From Shinella zoogloeoides (GTDB lineage Bacteria; Pseudomonadota; Alphaproteobacteria; Rhizobiales; Rhizobiaceae): DNA of 64,000 bases. Positions 1 through 9,796 of this stretch are shown piece after piece. The notes beneath the pieces are model-generated. The model was not told the origin of the DNA. It saw nothing but the letters and a program-made list of their open reading frames with translations, and did not search any database. A program made the position numbers and the translations under genes. The stretch spans positions 248,001 through 312,000 of the forward strand of contig NZ_QNUJ01000001.1 in NCBI RefSeq assembly GCF_003574625.1, in the 5' to 3' direction. Every line of letters starts with the position of its first letter. Within the stretch, counting starts at the first letter, position 1.

Positions 1-102
1 CCTGTAATCCTGGAAACGGGGGAGGCGAAGCAGGTGCCGTTCGCCGGCAAGTTCCACGGTGTCGGGCTGGCGCGACAGAAACCGAAAAACCGACCGTGCC
101 AT
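1..102 (-). CDS. GNAT acetyltransferase, RimJ-like (partial, N-terminus only)
   Basis: Only the first 34 codons lie in the window; the gene runs off the left edge. On the minus strand an ATG at 102-100 is preceded by a GGAGG ribosome binding site. It opens a frame beginning MARSVFRFLSRQPDTVELAG and continuing through ERHLLRLPRFQDYR to the edge. That N-terminus resembles the rhizobial ribosomal-protein-alanine acetyltransferase (RimJ) type of GNAT protein, which acetylates the N-terminus of a ribosomal protein. It lies downstream of thrC and the M16 peptidase on the same strand, with the oppositely oriented DUF1127 gene between. The acetyl-CoA binding motif is outside the window, so the assignment rests on the N-terminus alone. 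Confidence 0.6.
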   Translation of the reverse strand, partial: MARSVFRFLSRQPDTVELAGERHLLRLPRFQDYR

Positions 103-360
103 TCAGTCCTCCGCGCGCCGTCCTCGTGGCGGCCCCTTTCTCACAAAGACTATGCCGAGAGCCTCGCCGGCGTCAAATGAAACGGGGCAGTCCTATGGCG
201 CCGGCGACACCCCTTTTTCGTTCGCGTCGCCGGGCCGATTCGGGCCTGCTTCGGTGCTATGCAAAAGCCGCATGTCAGCGGTGTGAGCATATGCATTTTC
301 TTTAGGCAGGAGGTCGCTTATCTATTGATCAACGCAAGGGAAACACAAAGGAATTGAACG
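103..360. other. Intergenic region between divergent genes
   Basis: This 258-bp spacer separates the RimJ-like gene (minus) from the DUF1127 gene (plus) and must hold both promoters. The last 80 bp are richer in A+T. No open frame here has a convincing start or coding character. Confidence 0.4.
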
Positions 361-510
361 ATGAACATCTTCGCAAAGCTCAAGAAGAATGCCGCTGACC
401 GCCGCGCCGTCCGTGAACTCGGCGCCCTCGACGACCGCGCCCTGCAGGACCTCGGCATCTCCCGCTCGAACATCCAGGCTGCCGTCAAGGGCATGGTCGT
501 TTTCGGCTGA
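361..510 (+). CDS. DUF1127 micro-protein (49 aa)
   Basis: This short gene encodes 49 residues beginning MNIFAKLKKNAADRRAVREL. The segment RRAVRELGALDDRALQDLGI is the arginine-rich helical DUF1127 signature, with the usual L-x-x-L-(D/S)-x-R-x-L-x-D-L-G-I pattern. Proteins of this family are very common in Rhizobiales. Longer members have been linked to RNA turnover and to phosphate and carbon metabolism, but this one has no assigned role. An AAGGA ribosome binding site lies about 8 bp before the ATG. It stands alone as a single-gene unit, closed by a good intrinsic terminator at 635-660. Confidence 0.85.
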   Translation: MNIFAKLKKNAADRRAVRELGALDDRALQDLGISRSNIQAAVKGMVVFG

Positions 511-634
511 TACGGCCTGGGGCCAACGCCCCGCGCCATGAGGGATGACATCGGCGCGCCAGATCCGGCAGCGCCAGTCCGGTCATCCCGCCCCATTCAT
601 CGGGACCTCTCTCCTCCCAGGGTCCCGATCAGGC

Positions 635-660
635 AACCCGCCGCAAGGCGGGTTTTATTT
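635..660 (+). terminator. Intrinsic terminator after the DUF1127 gene
   Basis: A perfect 8-bp stem (AACCCGCC / GGCGGGTT) with a GCAA tetraloop is followed by TTTATTT. It lies 125 bp after the DUF1127 stop and faces the end of the convergent M16 peptidase gene. A second small hairpin at 662-675 has no T-run. Confidence 0.75.
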
Positions 661-703
661 TGCCCGCTTGCGGGCTCCCAAGGATATCGGAAAAGGCGCG
701 GCT

Positions 704-1996
704 TCAGCTCGCCGCGCGGTCGATGGTCCCGCGCGAGAGCGAGCGCGTGATGTCGCCGGCCGGGACCAGGTGTTCCAGCGGGCCGATGGCCGAGATCGTC
801 GGCACCGTGTCGAAGAACAGGCGTCCGGCAAGGTCCGTCAGGCGCTCAATGGTGATGCCGGCGAGGCGCTCCATCAGCTCCTCGTTCGGGATCGGGCGGC
901 CGTAGAGCATCATCTGGCGGGCGATCTGGCCGGCGCGGGCGGCCGGGCTTTCCTGGCCCATCAGGAGCTGGGCGCGGATCTGCGCGCGGGCGCGCTCGAT
1001 TTCCTGCTGGTCGATCGTCTCGGACGACTTCTTCAATTCGTCGAAGATGACGGGCATCAGCTCGGGCAGGTTCTCGCCGCCGGTCGCGGCATGGATGCCG
1101 AAGATGCCGGTATCGGAAAAGCCCCAGTGGAAGGCGTAGATCGAGTAGCAGAGGCCGCGATGCTCGCGCACTTCCTGGAAGAGGCGCGAGGACATGCCGC
1201 CGCCGAGGATGTTGGCGAGAATCTGCGAACAGTAGAAGTCGCGGGCGTGGTAGGCCTTGCCCTCGAAGCCGAGCAGCACCTGCGCGTCCATGAGGTCGCG
1301 CGTCTCGCGGATATCGCCACCGGTATAGCGGGCCGGTTCGAAGACCGGGGAGATTTTCGGCGCGGTCGGCAGCGAGGAGAAACGGTCCTCGACCTGGCGC
1401 ACGAATTCGTCATGGTTCACCGCGCCGGCCGCCACCACGAACATGCGGTCCGTCGTGTAGTTGCGGTCGAGATAGGAGCGGATCTCGCCGGGCGAGAAGG
1501 ACAGTACCGTGTCCGGCGTGCCGAGGATGGCGCGGCCGATGATCTGGTCGCGATAGGCGACCTCGGAGAACTTGTCGAAGACCACGTCGTCCGGCGTGTC
1601 GTTCGCCGCGCCGATTTCCTGGAGGATGACGTGCTTCTCGCGGCGCAACTCTTCCTCGTCGAAGACGGATTCCGTCAGGATGTCGGCGAGGATGTCGACC
1701 GCGAGCGGGACATGGTCCTTGAGCACGCGGGCATAGTAGGAGGTGGTTTCCGTCGAGGTGGCGGCGTTGACCTCGCCGCCGACATTCTCGATTTCCTCGG
1801 CGATCTGGCGGGCGGAGCGGCGCTCCGTGCCTTTGAAGGCCATGTGTTCCAGAAGGTGGGCGATGCCGTGCTCGTCCGTGGTTTCGTTGCGTGACCCCGA
1901 CTTGATCCACACGCCGAGAGCGACGCTCTCCAGATGCGGCATGTTTTCGGTCACCACGGTCAACCCGGACGCAAGCCGGGTGCACTCAACTTTCAT
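704..1996 (-). CDS. M16 family zinc metallopeptidase (processing-peptidase type)
   Basis: The product (about 430 aa) is a pitrilysin/M16-family peptidase of the mitochondrial-processing-peptidase beta type. The inverted zinc motif HLLEH (H47, E50, H51 from the start used here) sits in the standard context GIAHLLEHMAFKGT, and the distal glutamate region (about 120-130, EEELRREKHVILQEI) is present. The second, non-catalytic M16 domain follows with the expected R/Y region (GGGMSSRLFQEVREHRGLCYSIYAF). Several starts are possible: GTG at 2005, ATG at 1999 and ATG at 1996. The last gives MKVECTRLASG and has AGAAAG at suitable spacing. It starts about 20 bp after thrC ends, so the two are probably co-transcribed. 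The substrate is unknown. Confidence 0.88.
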   Translation of the reverse strand: MKVECTRLASGLTVVTENMPHLESVALGVWIKSGSRNETTDEHGIAHLLEHMAFKGTERRSARQIAEEIENVGGEVNAATSTETTSYYARVLKDHVPLAVDILADILTESVFDEEELRREKHVILQEIGAANDTPDDVVFDKFSEVAYRDQIIGRAILGTPDTVLSFSPGEIRSYLDRNYTTDRMFVVAAGAVNHDEFVRQVEDRFSSLPTAPKISPVFEPARYTGGDIRETRDLMDAQVLLGFEGKAYHARDFYCSQILANILGGGMSSRLFQEVREHRGLCYSIYAFHWGFSDTGIFGIHAATGGENLPELMPVIFDELKKSSETIDQQEIERARAQIRAQLLMGQESPAARAGQIARQMMLYGRPIPNEELMERLAGITIERLTDLAGRLFFDTVPTISAIGPLEHLVPAGDITRSLSRGTIDRAAS

Positions 1997-2016
1997 CATA
2001 CGCACTTTCTGCGATT

Positions 2017-3414
2017 CTATCCCCGAACCCGCGTATGCTTCCCGATGAAGGCTTCCACCGCATCGAGTTCCGCTTCGAGGACGTCGAACCGCTCCTCCCT
2101 TTGCATGAGGTCAGCAAGCCACGTCGGAAGCGCCGGGTCAATACCGCATGCCGATTTTACTGCGGCGGGGAATTTCGCGGGATGCGCGGTGGCGAGCGTC
2201 ACCATCGGCGCGTTCGGCTTCTCGTGCTTGGCGGCGACGAAGACGCCGATGGCCGAATGCGGGTCGAGCAGGTATCCGGTCGCAGCCAGCGTGTCCTTGA
2301 TCGTCTGCGCTACCTGCTTTTCCGAGGCGCGGCCGGCGCGGAACTTCTTGCGGATCGTCTTCAGCGCGTGATCGCCGATCTCGAAGGCGCCGGACTGCTT
2401 GAGGCTCGCCATGGCGCGGCGCACGGCGCCGGCGTCACGGTCGTGGGCTTCGAACAGCAGCCGTTCGAAATTCGACGAGATCTGGATGTCCATGGAGGGC
2501 GATGTGGTCGCCTTGACGTCCTTCATCTCGTAGCGGCCGGTCTTCAGCGTGCGGGCGAGAATGTCGTTCTCGTTCGTCGCGATCACCAGCTTGTCGATGG
2601 GAAGGCCCATGCGCTTGGCGGCGTAACCGGCGAAGATATCGCCGAAATTGCCGGTCGGCACGGTGAAGGAGATCTTCCGGTCCGGCCCGCCGAGCGCGAC
2701 GGCCGTCGTGAAGTAATAGACGATCTGGGCCATGATGCGCGCCCAGTTGATCGAGTTGACGCCCGAGAGCTTCACGCCGTCGCGGAACTTCGTGTCGTTG
2801 AACATCGCTTTCACGAGGTTCTGGCAGTCGTCGAAATTGCCCTTGACGGCGAGCGCGTGGACGTTCTTGTCCTTCGAGGTGGTCATCTGGCGCTGCTGCA
2901 CCGGCGAGACCTTGCCTTCGGGGAAAAGGATGAAGATATCGGTGCGCTCGCGACCGGCAAAGGCGTCGATGGCGGCGCCCCCGGTATCGCCCGAGGTGGC
3001 GCCGACGATGGTGGCGCGCTCGCCGCGGGCGGCCAGCGCATGGTCCATCAGGCGGGCGAGAAGCTGCATCGCCACGTCCTTGAAGGCGAGCGTCGTGCCG
3101 TGGAAGAGTTCCATGACGAAGGAATTCGGCCCGGTCTGGACGAGCGGCACGACCGCCGGGTGGCGGAAGGTGGCATAGGCCTCGTCGATCATCGCCCGGA
3201 ACTTTTCGGCAGGAATGTCGCCCTCGACGAAGGGAAGAAGCACTGTGAAGGCGATTTCCTGATAGGACTTGCCGCGCAGCGCCCGGATGTCCTTCTTCGA
3301 GAAGGACGGCCATTCGCGGGGCACGTAGAGGCCGCCATCACGGGCAAGGCCCGCCAGAAGCGCATCGGAGAAACCGAGGGAAGGGGCCTCGCCCCGGGTC
3401 GAAACATAATCCAC
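2017..3414 (-). CDS. thrC: Threonine synthase
   Basis: This pyridoxal-phosphate enzyme converts O-phosphohomoserine to threonine, the last step of threonine synthesis. The 465-aa product has the N-terminal YVSTRGEAPSLGFSDALLAG segment, the cofactor-lysine region TLAFKDVAMQLLARL and the glycine-rich SGDTGGAA loop. An upstream ATG at 3546 would add 44 residues unlike the family. The GTG at 3414-3412 has AAGGA eight bases ahead and gives the typical start (M)DYVSTRGEA, so it is preferred. The gene heads an apparent operon with the M16 peptidase. The upstream gap of 220 bp is shared with the divergent lipoprotein gene. Confidence 0.95.
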   Translation of the reverse strand: MDYVSTRGEAPSLGFSDALLAGLARDGGLYVPREWPSFSKKDIRALRGKSYQEIAFTVLLPFVEGDIPAEKFRAMIDEAYATFRHPAVVPLVQTGPNSFVMELFHGTTLAFKDVAMQLLARLMDHALAARGERATIVGATSGDTGGAAIDAFAGRERTDIFILFPEGKVSPVQQRQMTTSKDKNVHALAVKGNFDDCQNLVKAMFNDTKFRDGVKLSGVNSINWARIMAQIVYYFTTAVALGGPDRKISFTVPTGNFGDIFAGYAAKRMGLPIDKLVIATNENDILARTLKTGRYEMKDVKATTSPSMDIQISSNFERLLFEAHDRDAGAVRRAMASLKQSGAFEIGDHALKTIRKKFRAGRASEKQVAQTIKDTLAATGYLLDPHSAIGVFVAAKHEKPNAPMVTLATAHPAKFPAAVKSACGIDPALPTWLADLMQREERFDVLEAELDAVEAFIGKHTRVRG

Positions 3415-3634
3415 GTCGCACGTCCTTGGATTTGCAAATGCCGTTGCGTCCGGCCCGTCCCGATGAAGCGAGGCGGGCCTCTCCGAATTTCTGAGGGCGG
3501 TTTCATTCGACAATCGATTTTTCGCCGCGTCGCTGCTATAGACCATCGCCTAGGGTCGTGAAAAGGCCCGTAAAACGAGTTCCGAAAGGCTTGGACGCCG
3601 GGGGCGGGGCCTGATCGCAGGGGTAGAACGTATC

Positions 3635-4210
3635 GTGTTTGGAATGACCATCCGCCGTTTTCTCGGCATCTCCCTTCTCGCCGTCGTCGCCGGCTGCAAC
3701 CAGACCGACAAGCCAGCAGATCTCGGCGTGACGAGCGATCCGTCGGGCGTGCAGGCTGCCACGCAGCAGCAGACGCAGGTCGCGGTGATCCAGGGCTCGT
3801 GCCCGCAGGTCTTCCTGCGCGACGGCACCGCCGTCCTGCAGCGCTACGGCAAGGGCGCCAAGGACGATCCGCAGAACCTTGCCTACCAGGTGACGCTCGG
3901 CGACACGACGCGCCAGTGCGTGCTGAACGAGAACCAGCTCGTCATGACGATCATGGTGCAAGGCCGCATCGTCGTCGGCCCGGCCGGTGCCGGCGGTACG
4001 GTAACGCTGCCGATCCGCGTCGCGGTCATGGACGGCGAGACCTCGCATTATTCCCAGCTCGTGCAGTTCCCGGTCACGATTCCGGCCGATGGTAGCGCGG
4101 CCCAGTTCATCTTCACCCAGAGCAATGTCGCGATCCCCGGCGGCTCCGGCAGCTTCACCAAGGCCTATGTCGGCTTTGAAGAGGGATCGGCGAAGAAGCG
4201 GAAGAAGTAA
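3635..4210 (+). CDS. Putative lipoprotein (191 aa)
   Basis: The product has a short signal sequence (RRFLGISLLAVVAGC) ending in a lipobox, with the lipidated cysteine at about residue 21. The mature part is a soluble beta-rich domain with two further cysteines (SCPQVFLRDG and RQCVLNENQ) that could pair. A GTG at 3635 and an ATG at 3644 are both possible starts. It is divergent from thrC and ends at a strong bidirectional terminator. It looks like one of the conserved rhizobial envelope lipoproteins of unknown function. Confidence 0.75.
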   Translation: MFGMTIRRFLGISLLAVVAGCNQTDKPADLGVTSDPSGVQAATQQQTQVAVIQGSCPQVFLRDGTAVLQRYGKGAKDDPQNLAYQVTLGDTTRQCVLNENQLVMTIMVQGRIVVGPAGAGGTVTLPIRVAVMDGETSHYSQLVQFPVTIPADGSAAQFIFTQSNVAIPGGSGSFTKAYVGFEEGSAKKRKK

Positions 4211-4221
4211 CCGCTTCTGCA

Positions 4222-4276
4222 CATCTCAAAAGAAAAGGCCGCGGAACATCGTCCCGCGGCCTTTTCTTTTGAGATG
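4222..4276. terminator. Bidirectional intrinsic terminator, 23-bp perfect stem
   Basis: The arms 4222-4244 and 4254-4276 are perfect reverse complements and enclose a 9-nt loop. The GC-rich core (GGCCGCGG) is flanked by AAAAGAAAA on the left and TTTTCTTTT on the right, so it can terminate in both directions. It lies between the convergent lipoprotein and HAD phosphatase genes. Confidence 0.9.
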
Positions 4277-4286
4277 ATCGGAAGGC

Positions 4287-4976
4287 TCAGATCGCTTCCT
4301 GCCATTCGGCGAGCGCGGCGATGACGTCCGGCAGCTCGCTCATGCGCGAGATGACGGTTTCCGCGCCGGCTTCCGTCAGGCGGTCGGCATGGGAAGGGTA
4401 GGTGTGCGAGGCGCCGGTGAAGCCGACGACGCGCATGCCGGCGGCGCGGGCTCCCGCAATGCCGTGAACCGAATCCTCGATGACCAGCGTGCGCGCCGGA
4501 TTCGCGCCGAACTGCTTTGCGCCGTGCAGGAAGATATCCGGCTTCGGCTTCACGCGGTCGGCGCCGAGATCCTTGGCCGAATAGACATAGGGGCCGAAGA
4601 CCTCCCGAAGCCCGACCTTCGAGAGCATCATGTCGAGGCGGTGCGAGGCCGAATTCGAACAGATGCAATAGGGCCTGGGGATGCGCGAGAGCATCGACTT
4701 GACGCCGTCGATGGCCTTCACCTCCTGCGCGAGGCGCAGGTCGAGCAGCTTTTCCGACTTGTCGAGCAGGGTGGCCGAGAGAGGGATGGAGGCTTCGCGC
4801 TCGACGGTGAGCAGGATGTTGTGCCAGGTCATGCCGGCAAAGCGCTCGCCCATTTCCTCGACGCCGATCGGGTAGCCCGCATCCGTCAGCAGCGCCGATT
4901 CCACTTCCGCCGCGATGATTTCCGAATCGACGAGAACCCCGTCGCAATCGAAGATGATGAGATCGAAACCGTTCAT
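4287..4976 (-). CDS. HAD-superfamily phosphatase (beta-phosphoglucomutase-like)
   Basis: The 229-aa product has all four HAD motifs: DCDGVLVDSE near the N-terminus (nucleophile and acid/base Asp), CSNSASHRLD (motif II), the lysine in VKPKPDIFLHGAKQFG, and VIEDSVHGIAGARAAGM (motif III). The alpha-helical C1 cap follows motif I. This places it with the phosphoglycolate phosphatase/beta-phosphoglucomutase-like subfamily; the substrate cannot be told from sequence. An upstream start at 5018 would add 14 residues, but the ATG at 4976 puts motif I at the expected distance from the N-terminus. It is monocistronic, with the terminator at 4222-4276. Confidence 0.85.
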   Translation of the reverse strand: MNGFDLIIFDCDGVLVDSEIIAAEVESALLTDAGYPIGVEEMGERFAGMTWHNILLTVEREASIPLSATLLDKSEKLLDLRLAQEVKAIDGVKSMLSRIPRPYCICSNSASHRLDMMLSKVGLREVFGPYVYSAKDLGADRVKPKPDIFLHGAKQFGANPARTLVIEDSVHGIAGARAAGMRVVGFTGASHTYPSHADRLTEAGAETVISRMSELPDVIAALAEWQEAI

Positions 4977-5142
4977 GAGCTGCTGTCTTTCATAGGGGCA
5001 AGTCCGGGAGGGCTGCATCCGGAATTACGGAAGAACGAAGGGGCGCAGGGCGCCCGTGAGGCCGCGGTTTCCCTACACGAAAGGGGGGCGTGGGACAATT
5101 GCCGATTCGGGGAGGGAGCCATGCGTGGCGGCCGGGAGCGGC

Positions 5143-5287
5143 TGCCCCTCATCCCGCTGCCGCGACCTTCTCCCCGCAAGCGGGGAGAAGGGCATTGCCG
5201 CACCGCTTTCCCTCTTTGGGCAGAACGTTGCCATGACTTCCTTCTCCCCGCCTGCGGGCGAAGGTGCCGGCAGGCGGATGAGGGGCA
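5143..5287. repeat. RIME-like intergenic mosaic repeat (copy 1)
   Basis: The element begins TGCCCCTCAT and ends with the reverse complement GATGAGGGGCA. Inside are two hairpin blocks, CCTTCTCCCCGC...GCGGGGAGAAGG and CTTCTCCCCGC...GCGGGCGAAGG. This is the layout of the rhizobial intergenic mosaic elements (RIME). A second copy lies at 13556-13675. The repeat sits between the HAD phosphatase and the ArsR-like gene. Confidence 0.75.
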
Positions 5288-5298
5288 TTCGCCAGCCC

Positions 5299-5976
5299 TC
5301 ACGGAAACAATGCCGTGAACTTCCGCTCGCCTTCTGCCGTGAAGCGGATGGCGCGGCTGTCCTTCTCACGCTTCGCCCAGCCATCGGCGATGAAGCGGGC
5401 GAGCAGGGCCTCGCCGAGCGAGCCGGCGAGATGCGAGCGGCGTTCGCTCCAGTCGAGGCAGGTGCGGCAGACCGGGCGGCGTTGCGCCCTGAGGGTGGGG
5501 ACGTCGATGCCAAGCGCCGCCACGCGCGCTTCGCCGGAAGCCGTCAGCTCGGCATCGTCGCCGTCGAGCGTGACGTCGCCGTCGGCCACCATCCGGTCCA
5601 GCATGCGCACGCCGAAATCGCCGGCAAGGTGGTTGTAGCAGACCCGCGCCCGGCGCAGCGCCGGATCCTTCGGGCCGGGGCGGGTGCGCAGCAGGCCGCG
5701 GTTCGCCGCAAAACCCATGATGCTTTCGAGCAGCAGCCCCACCTCGTCGTCAGCAAGCGCGAAATAGCGGTGCCGCCCCTGCTTGCGCTGGGCGACGAGC
5801 CCGCCGGCTTCCAGCTTGGCAAGGTGGGAGCTGGCCGTCTGCAGCGTGACGCCCGCCGCGCCGGCAAGCTCGGTTGCCGTCAGCGCCTGCCCGCCCATCA
5901 GCGCGGTCAGCATGTTGGCGCGCGCGGGATCGCCGATCAGTGCGCCGATCTGGGAAATGTCCGGTCCTTCTTTCAT
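5299..5976 (-). CDS. ArsR-type winged-helix regulator with C-terminal extension
   Basis: The 225-aa product has an N-terminal ArsR winged helix: residues 1-90 include DPARANMLTALMGGQALTATELA, the recognition helix TLQTASSHLAKLEAGGLVAQ and the wing GRHRYFALAD. A further 130 residues with a small Cys-x2-Cys (VCRTCLDWSERR) may sense a ligand. The usual CVC metal site of ArsR/SmtB is absent. The ATG at 5976 is divergent from the NIPSNAP/ABM pair 72 bp away, the classic position for a local repressor of that pair. A longer in-frame start at 6357 would run through the neighbour and is rejected. Confidence 0.82.
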   Translation of the reverse strand: MKEGPDISQIGALIGDPARANMLTALMGGQALTATELAGAAGVTLQTASSHLAKLEAGGLVAQRKQGRHRYFALADDEVGLLLESIMGFAANRGLLRTRPGPKDPALRRARVCYNHLAGDFGVRMLDRMVADGDVTLDGDDAELTASGEARVAALGIDVPTLRAQRRPVCRTCLDWSERRSHLAGSLGEALLARFIADGWAKREKDSRAIRFTAEGERKFTALFP

Positions 5977-6048
5977 ACTTCGATGATAGCCGAAGCATTG
6001 GCGTCGGGCAATGTGGGAAAAGGGATCATCGCAATCAAGGAGACGAAG

Positions 6049-6378
6049 ATGATCACCTGCTTCATTCGCTACGAGATCGACCCCTTCAAGAAGGATGCCT
6101 TCGCCGAATACTCCCGCAACTGGGGCCAGGTGATCCCGCGCTGCGGGGCCGATCTCATCGGCTACTTCGCCCCGCACGAGGGCTCGGCGACCACGGCCTA
6201 CGGCGTCTACAATATCGAGAGCCTTGCGGCCTATGAGGCCTATCGCGCCCGGCTTGCCGCCGATCCGCTCGGCCGGGAGAACTATGAATTCTCCCGCAGG
6301 GAGCGCTTCATCCTGAAGGAGGACCGCATCTTTCTCAGGAACGCGTCGCTGCCCCATGCGCCGAGGGTGACGCCATGA
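6049..6378 (+). CDS. NIPSNAP family protein
   Basis: The 109-aa product (MITCFIRYEIDPFKKDAFAEYSRN...) has the ferredoxin-like alpha+beta fold signature of NIPSNAP/ABM proteins: an ITCFIRYEIDP first strand, W in NWGQVIPRCGADLIGYFAPHEG, and the closing R-E-R-F-I segment. AAGGAG precedes the ATG. Its stop overlaps the start of the next gene by 4 bp (ATGA), so the two are translationally coupled. Small proteins of this fold often act on quinones or reactive electrophiles; a specific reaction is not supported. Confidence 0.85.
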   Translation: MITCFIRYEIDPFKKDAFAEYSRNWGQVIPRCGADLIGYFAPHEGSATTAYGVYNIESLAAYEAYRARLAADPLGRENYEFSRRERFILKEDRIFLRNASLPHAPRVTP

Positions 6379-6722
6379 TCGCGGTCATCTTCGAGGTCGT
6401 GCCCGCGCCCGGCCGCATGGACCTCTATCTCGACACGGCGCGCGACCTCCGCCCGCTGCTCGACGGCATCGAGGGCTTCATTTCCATCGAGCGCTTTCGC
6501 AGCCTCACCGATCCGACACGGCTGCTTTCGCTCTCCTTCTGGCGCGACGAGGCGGCGGTGAAGGCGTGGCGCACCACCGAGGAACATCGCGCTGCCCAGT
6601 CGCTCGGCCGGGGCGGTGTCTTCGACGCCTATCGGCTGCGCATTGCCAGCGTCGTGCGCGACTACGGCCTCAACGACCGGAACGAGGCGCCGGAGGACAG
6701 CCGCGCCTTCCACGCGGCATGA
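6375..6722 (+). CDS. Antibiotic-biosynthesis-monooxygenase (ABM) domain protein
   Basis: The 115-aa product is a dimeric ferredoxin-like ABM domain (MIAVIFEVVPAPGRMDLYLDTARDLRPLLDGIEGFISIERF) followed by the usual W-x-x-T-E-E-H motif (AWRTTEEHRAAQ). It overlaps the NIPSNAP gene by 4 bp. Together with the divergent ArsR-type regulator they form a compact, probably inducible unit. ABM proteins include heme-degrading and quinol-oxidising members; no heme ligands can be assigned here. Confidence 0.85.
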   Translation: MIAVIFEVVPAPGRMDLYLDTARDLRPLLDGIEGFISIERFRSLTDPTRLLSLSFWRDEAAVKAWRTTEEHRAAQSLGRGGVFDAYRLRIASVVRDYGLNDRNEAPEDSRAFHAA

Positions 6723-6724
6723 GG

Positions 6725-6757
6725 ACGATGCGGTCCGCATATGGCGGGCCGCATCGT
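6725..6757. terminator. Hairpin between convergent ABM and vWA genes
   Basis: A 14-bp stem with one internal mismatch (6725-6738 with 6744-6757) encloses a 5-nt loop. It is followed by CTTT on the plus strand only, so its strength as an intrinsic terminator is moderate. Confidence 0.5.
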
Positions 6758-6765
6758 CTTTCGGA

Positions 6766-8430
6766 TCACTGCACCGTCACCTCGGCCCGCTCGCCGGCCT
6801 TGACGGTCGCCTTCGCTTCCTTGGGCGCGACGTCGCCCTCGTATTTCACCGCGACGATGTAGTCCCCGGGCGGCACCGTGTCCTGCCATTCCGCGCCGTA
6901 ATTGATCGACACGGACTTGCGGTTGCCCTGGATGTCCTTCGCGGCGCTGAGGATCTCGATGGAATTGGCCCCCGGCGCGGTGATCGCCAGAACCCCGGCA
7001 TTGATGTTGACGACGACTTCCTTCATCTCGCCGGCCTTGACGGTGAAGGGGATTTCCCCCGTCGCCGAGCCGAGCTTGGCCGTCAGCACATGGTCGCCGG
7101 CCGGAATGTCGAGCTTCGTGCCGGTGCCGTAGCCGTAGGCGACGCTCTTGCGGCTGCCGTCGATCGCCTTTTCCGGCGCCACGATCTCGAAGAAGACATT
7201 GCCGGAATCGACCTCCGGCCCGCCTTCCGCATAGACCGCCTTGTTGAGGACGATGCCCGCGCCGATGACGAGGTCGCGCGCGATCTCCTCGCCGGCCTTC
7301 ACCGCGATGGTTTCCTCCACCTTGGAGGGGCCGATGGTGCCCTGCAGCTTCACCTCGCCGGCCGGAGCATAGAATTTCGCCGTGCCGTAATAGGTGCTGG
7401 AGTAGCTGCCGAAGGAGACCTGGATCGCGCCGTTCGAGTCGGGCTCGGCGTCAGTCGGCGTGCGCCGCGCGGTGACGGTCATATGCCCGGAATCGAAGTT
7501 CACGAAGGGCTTTGCCACCTCGCCGGCCTTCACCTCGAAGGGAACCTGCCGTTCGATCGCGCTCTGCAGTGTCACGACGGCGATGTATCTGCCCGGCGGG
7601 TAGCTGCCGGAATAGGCGCCCTTGTACTGGCTGTCGATATAGTCGCCGGCCGGCTTGCCGTCGGCACCGGCATTGTAGATCAGCCAGTGGACGTCATCAT
7701 TGTCGCCGAGCGACGGCCCACCTTCCGAAAGCACGCTGTCGGCCGCGGTGTTGAATTCGACGGCCGGCTCCGGCGTGGTCTCGACCACTTCCGGCTCGGG
7801 CTTGGACATCGGCGCTTCCGCTACCGTCTCCGTCAGCGCGGCGACGAGCTGGCCGGCATCCGATGCCTGGAAATATTTGCCGCCGGTATTTTCCGCAAGG
7901 CAGGCGACCTGCTTGCCTTCCTCCTCCGTCAGGCCGAAGCCCACGACATGGGTGGTGAAGTCGACGCCCTTGCTTTCGAGCGCGGAGGCGAGGGCGCAGG
8001 GATCGGCCTCGCAGGTCTCCAGCCCGTCCGTCACTAGAACCACCGTCGCCTTCTCCTCGGTATATTTGAGGATGTCGGCGGCCTGTTCGACGGACTGCGT
8101 GAGCGGCGTCTTGCCCTTCGGGTTGAGGCCGTTGACGAAGGCGGTGATGGCGTTTTCGGTGCCTGCGGCCGGCGGCACGGCCAGCTCGATATCGCTGCAA
8201 GAGCCTTTTTCACGATGGCCGTAGACCATCAGGCCAAGCTCTGTGCCCGTCGGCACGGACTTCAGCACCGAGCCGAGCGTCTCGCGGGCGATCTCGATCT
8301 TGCTGCGCCCGCCGATCTGGCCCCACATGGAGCCGGAGGCATCGAGCACGATCATCGTCTTGTCGGCGGCAAGCGTCCCGCTGGCGGCAAGCAGCCCCGC
8401 CAGAAGCATGAAAACGGCTCTCAATCGCAC
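6766..8430 (-). CDS. Secreted von Willebrand factor A domain protein with C-terminal beta repeats
   Basis: The 554-aa product starts with a signal peptide (MRLRAVFMLLAGLLAASGTLAA). A vWA domain follows, whose MIDAS motif DASGSMWG begins about residue 30 and is completed by T-P-L-T and VTDGLETC; the two cysteines in DGLETCEADPC may pair. After about residue 215 there are roughly 80-90-residue beta-sandwich units, each ending in a VKAGE-like stretch (VKAGEVAKP, VKAGEEIAR, VKAGEMKEV, VKAGERAEV). Proteins of this build are periplasmic or surface metal-dependent adhesion/scaffold proteins. The partner is unknown. Confidence 0.85.
   Translation of the reverse strand: MRLRAVFMLLAGLLAASGTLAADKTMIVLDASGSMWGQIGGRSKIEIARETLGSVLKSVPTGTELGLMVYGHREKGSCSDIELAVPPAAGTENAITAFVNGLNPKGKTPLTQSVEQAADILKYTEEKATVVLVTDGLETCEADPCALASALESKGVDFTTHVVGFGLTEEEGKQVACLAENTGGKYFQASDAGQLVAALTETVAEAPMSKPEPEVVETTPEPAVEFNTAADSVLSEGGPSLGDNDDVHWLIYNAGADGKPAGDYIDSQYKGAYSGSYPPGRYIAVVTLQSAIERQVPFEVKAGEVAKPFVNFDSGHMTVTARRTPTDAEPDSNGAIQVSFGSYSSTYYGTAKFYAPAGEVKLQGTIGPSKVEETIAVKAGEEIARDLVIGAGIVLNKAVYAEGGPEVDSGNVFFEIVAPEKAIDGSRKSVAYGYGTGTKLDIPAGDHVLTAKLGSATGEIPFTVKAGEMKEVVVNINAGVLAITAPGANSIEILSAAKDIQGNRKSVSINYGAEWQDTVPPGDYIVAVKYEGDVAPKEAKATVKAGERAEVTVQ

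Positions 8431-9796
<1,366 letters not shown>

Noticed and set aside
545-1894. Long open frame on the plus strand opposite the M16 peptidase
   Set aside because: It mirrors a gene with strong family motifs. High GC leaves few stops in the opposite frames, and the product has no family pattern.
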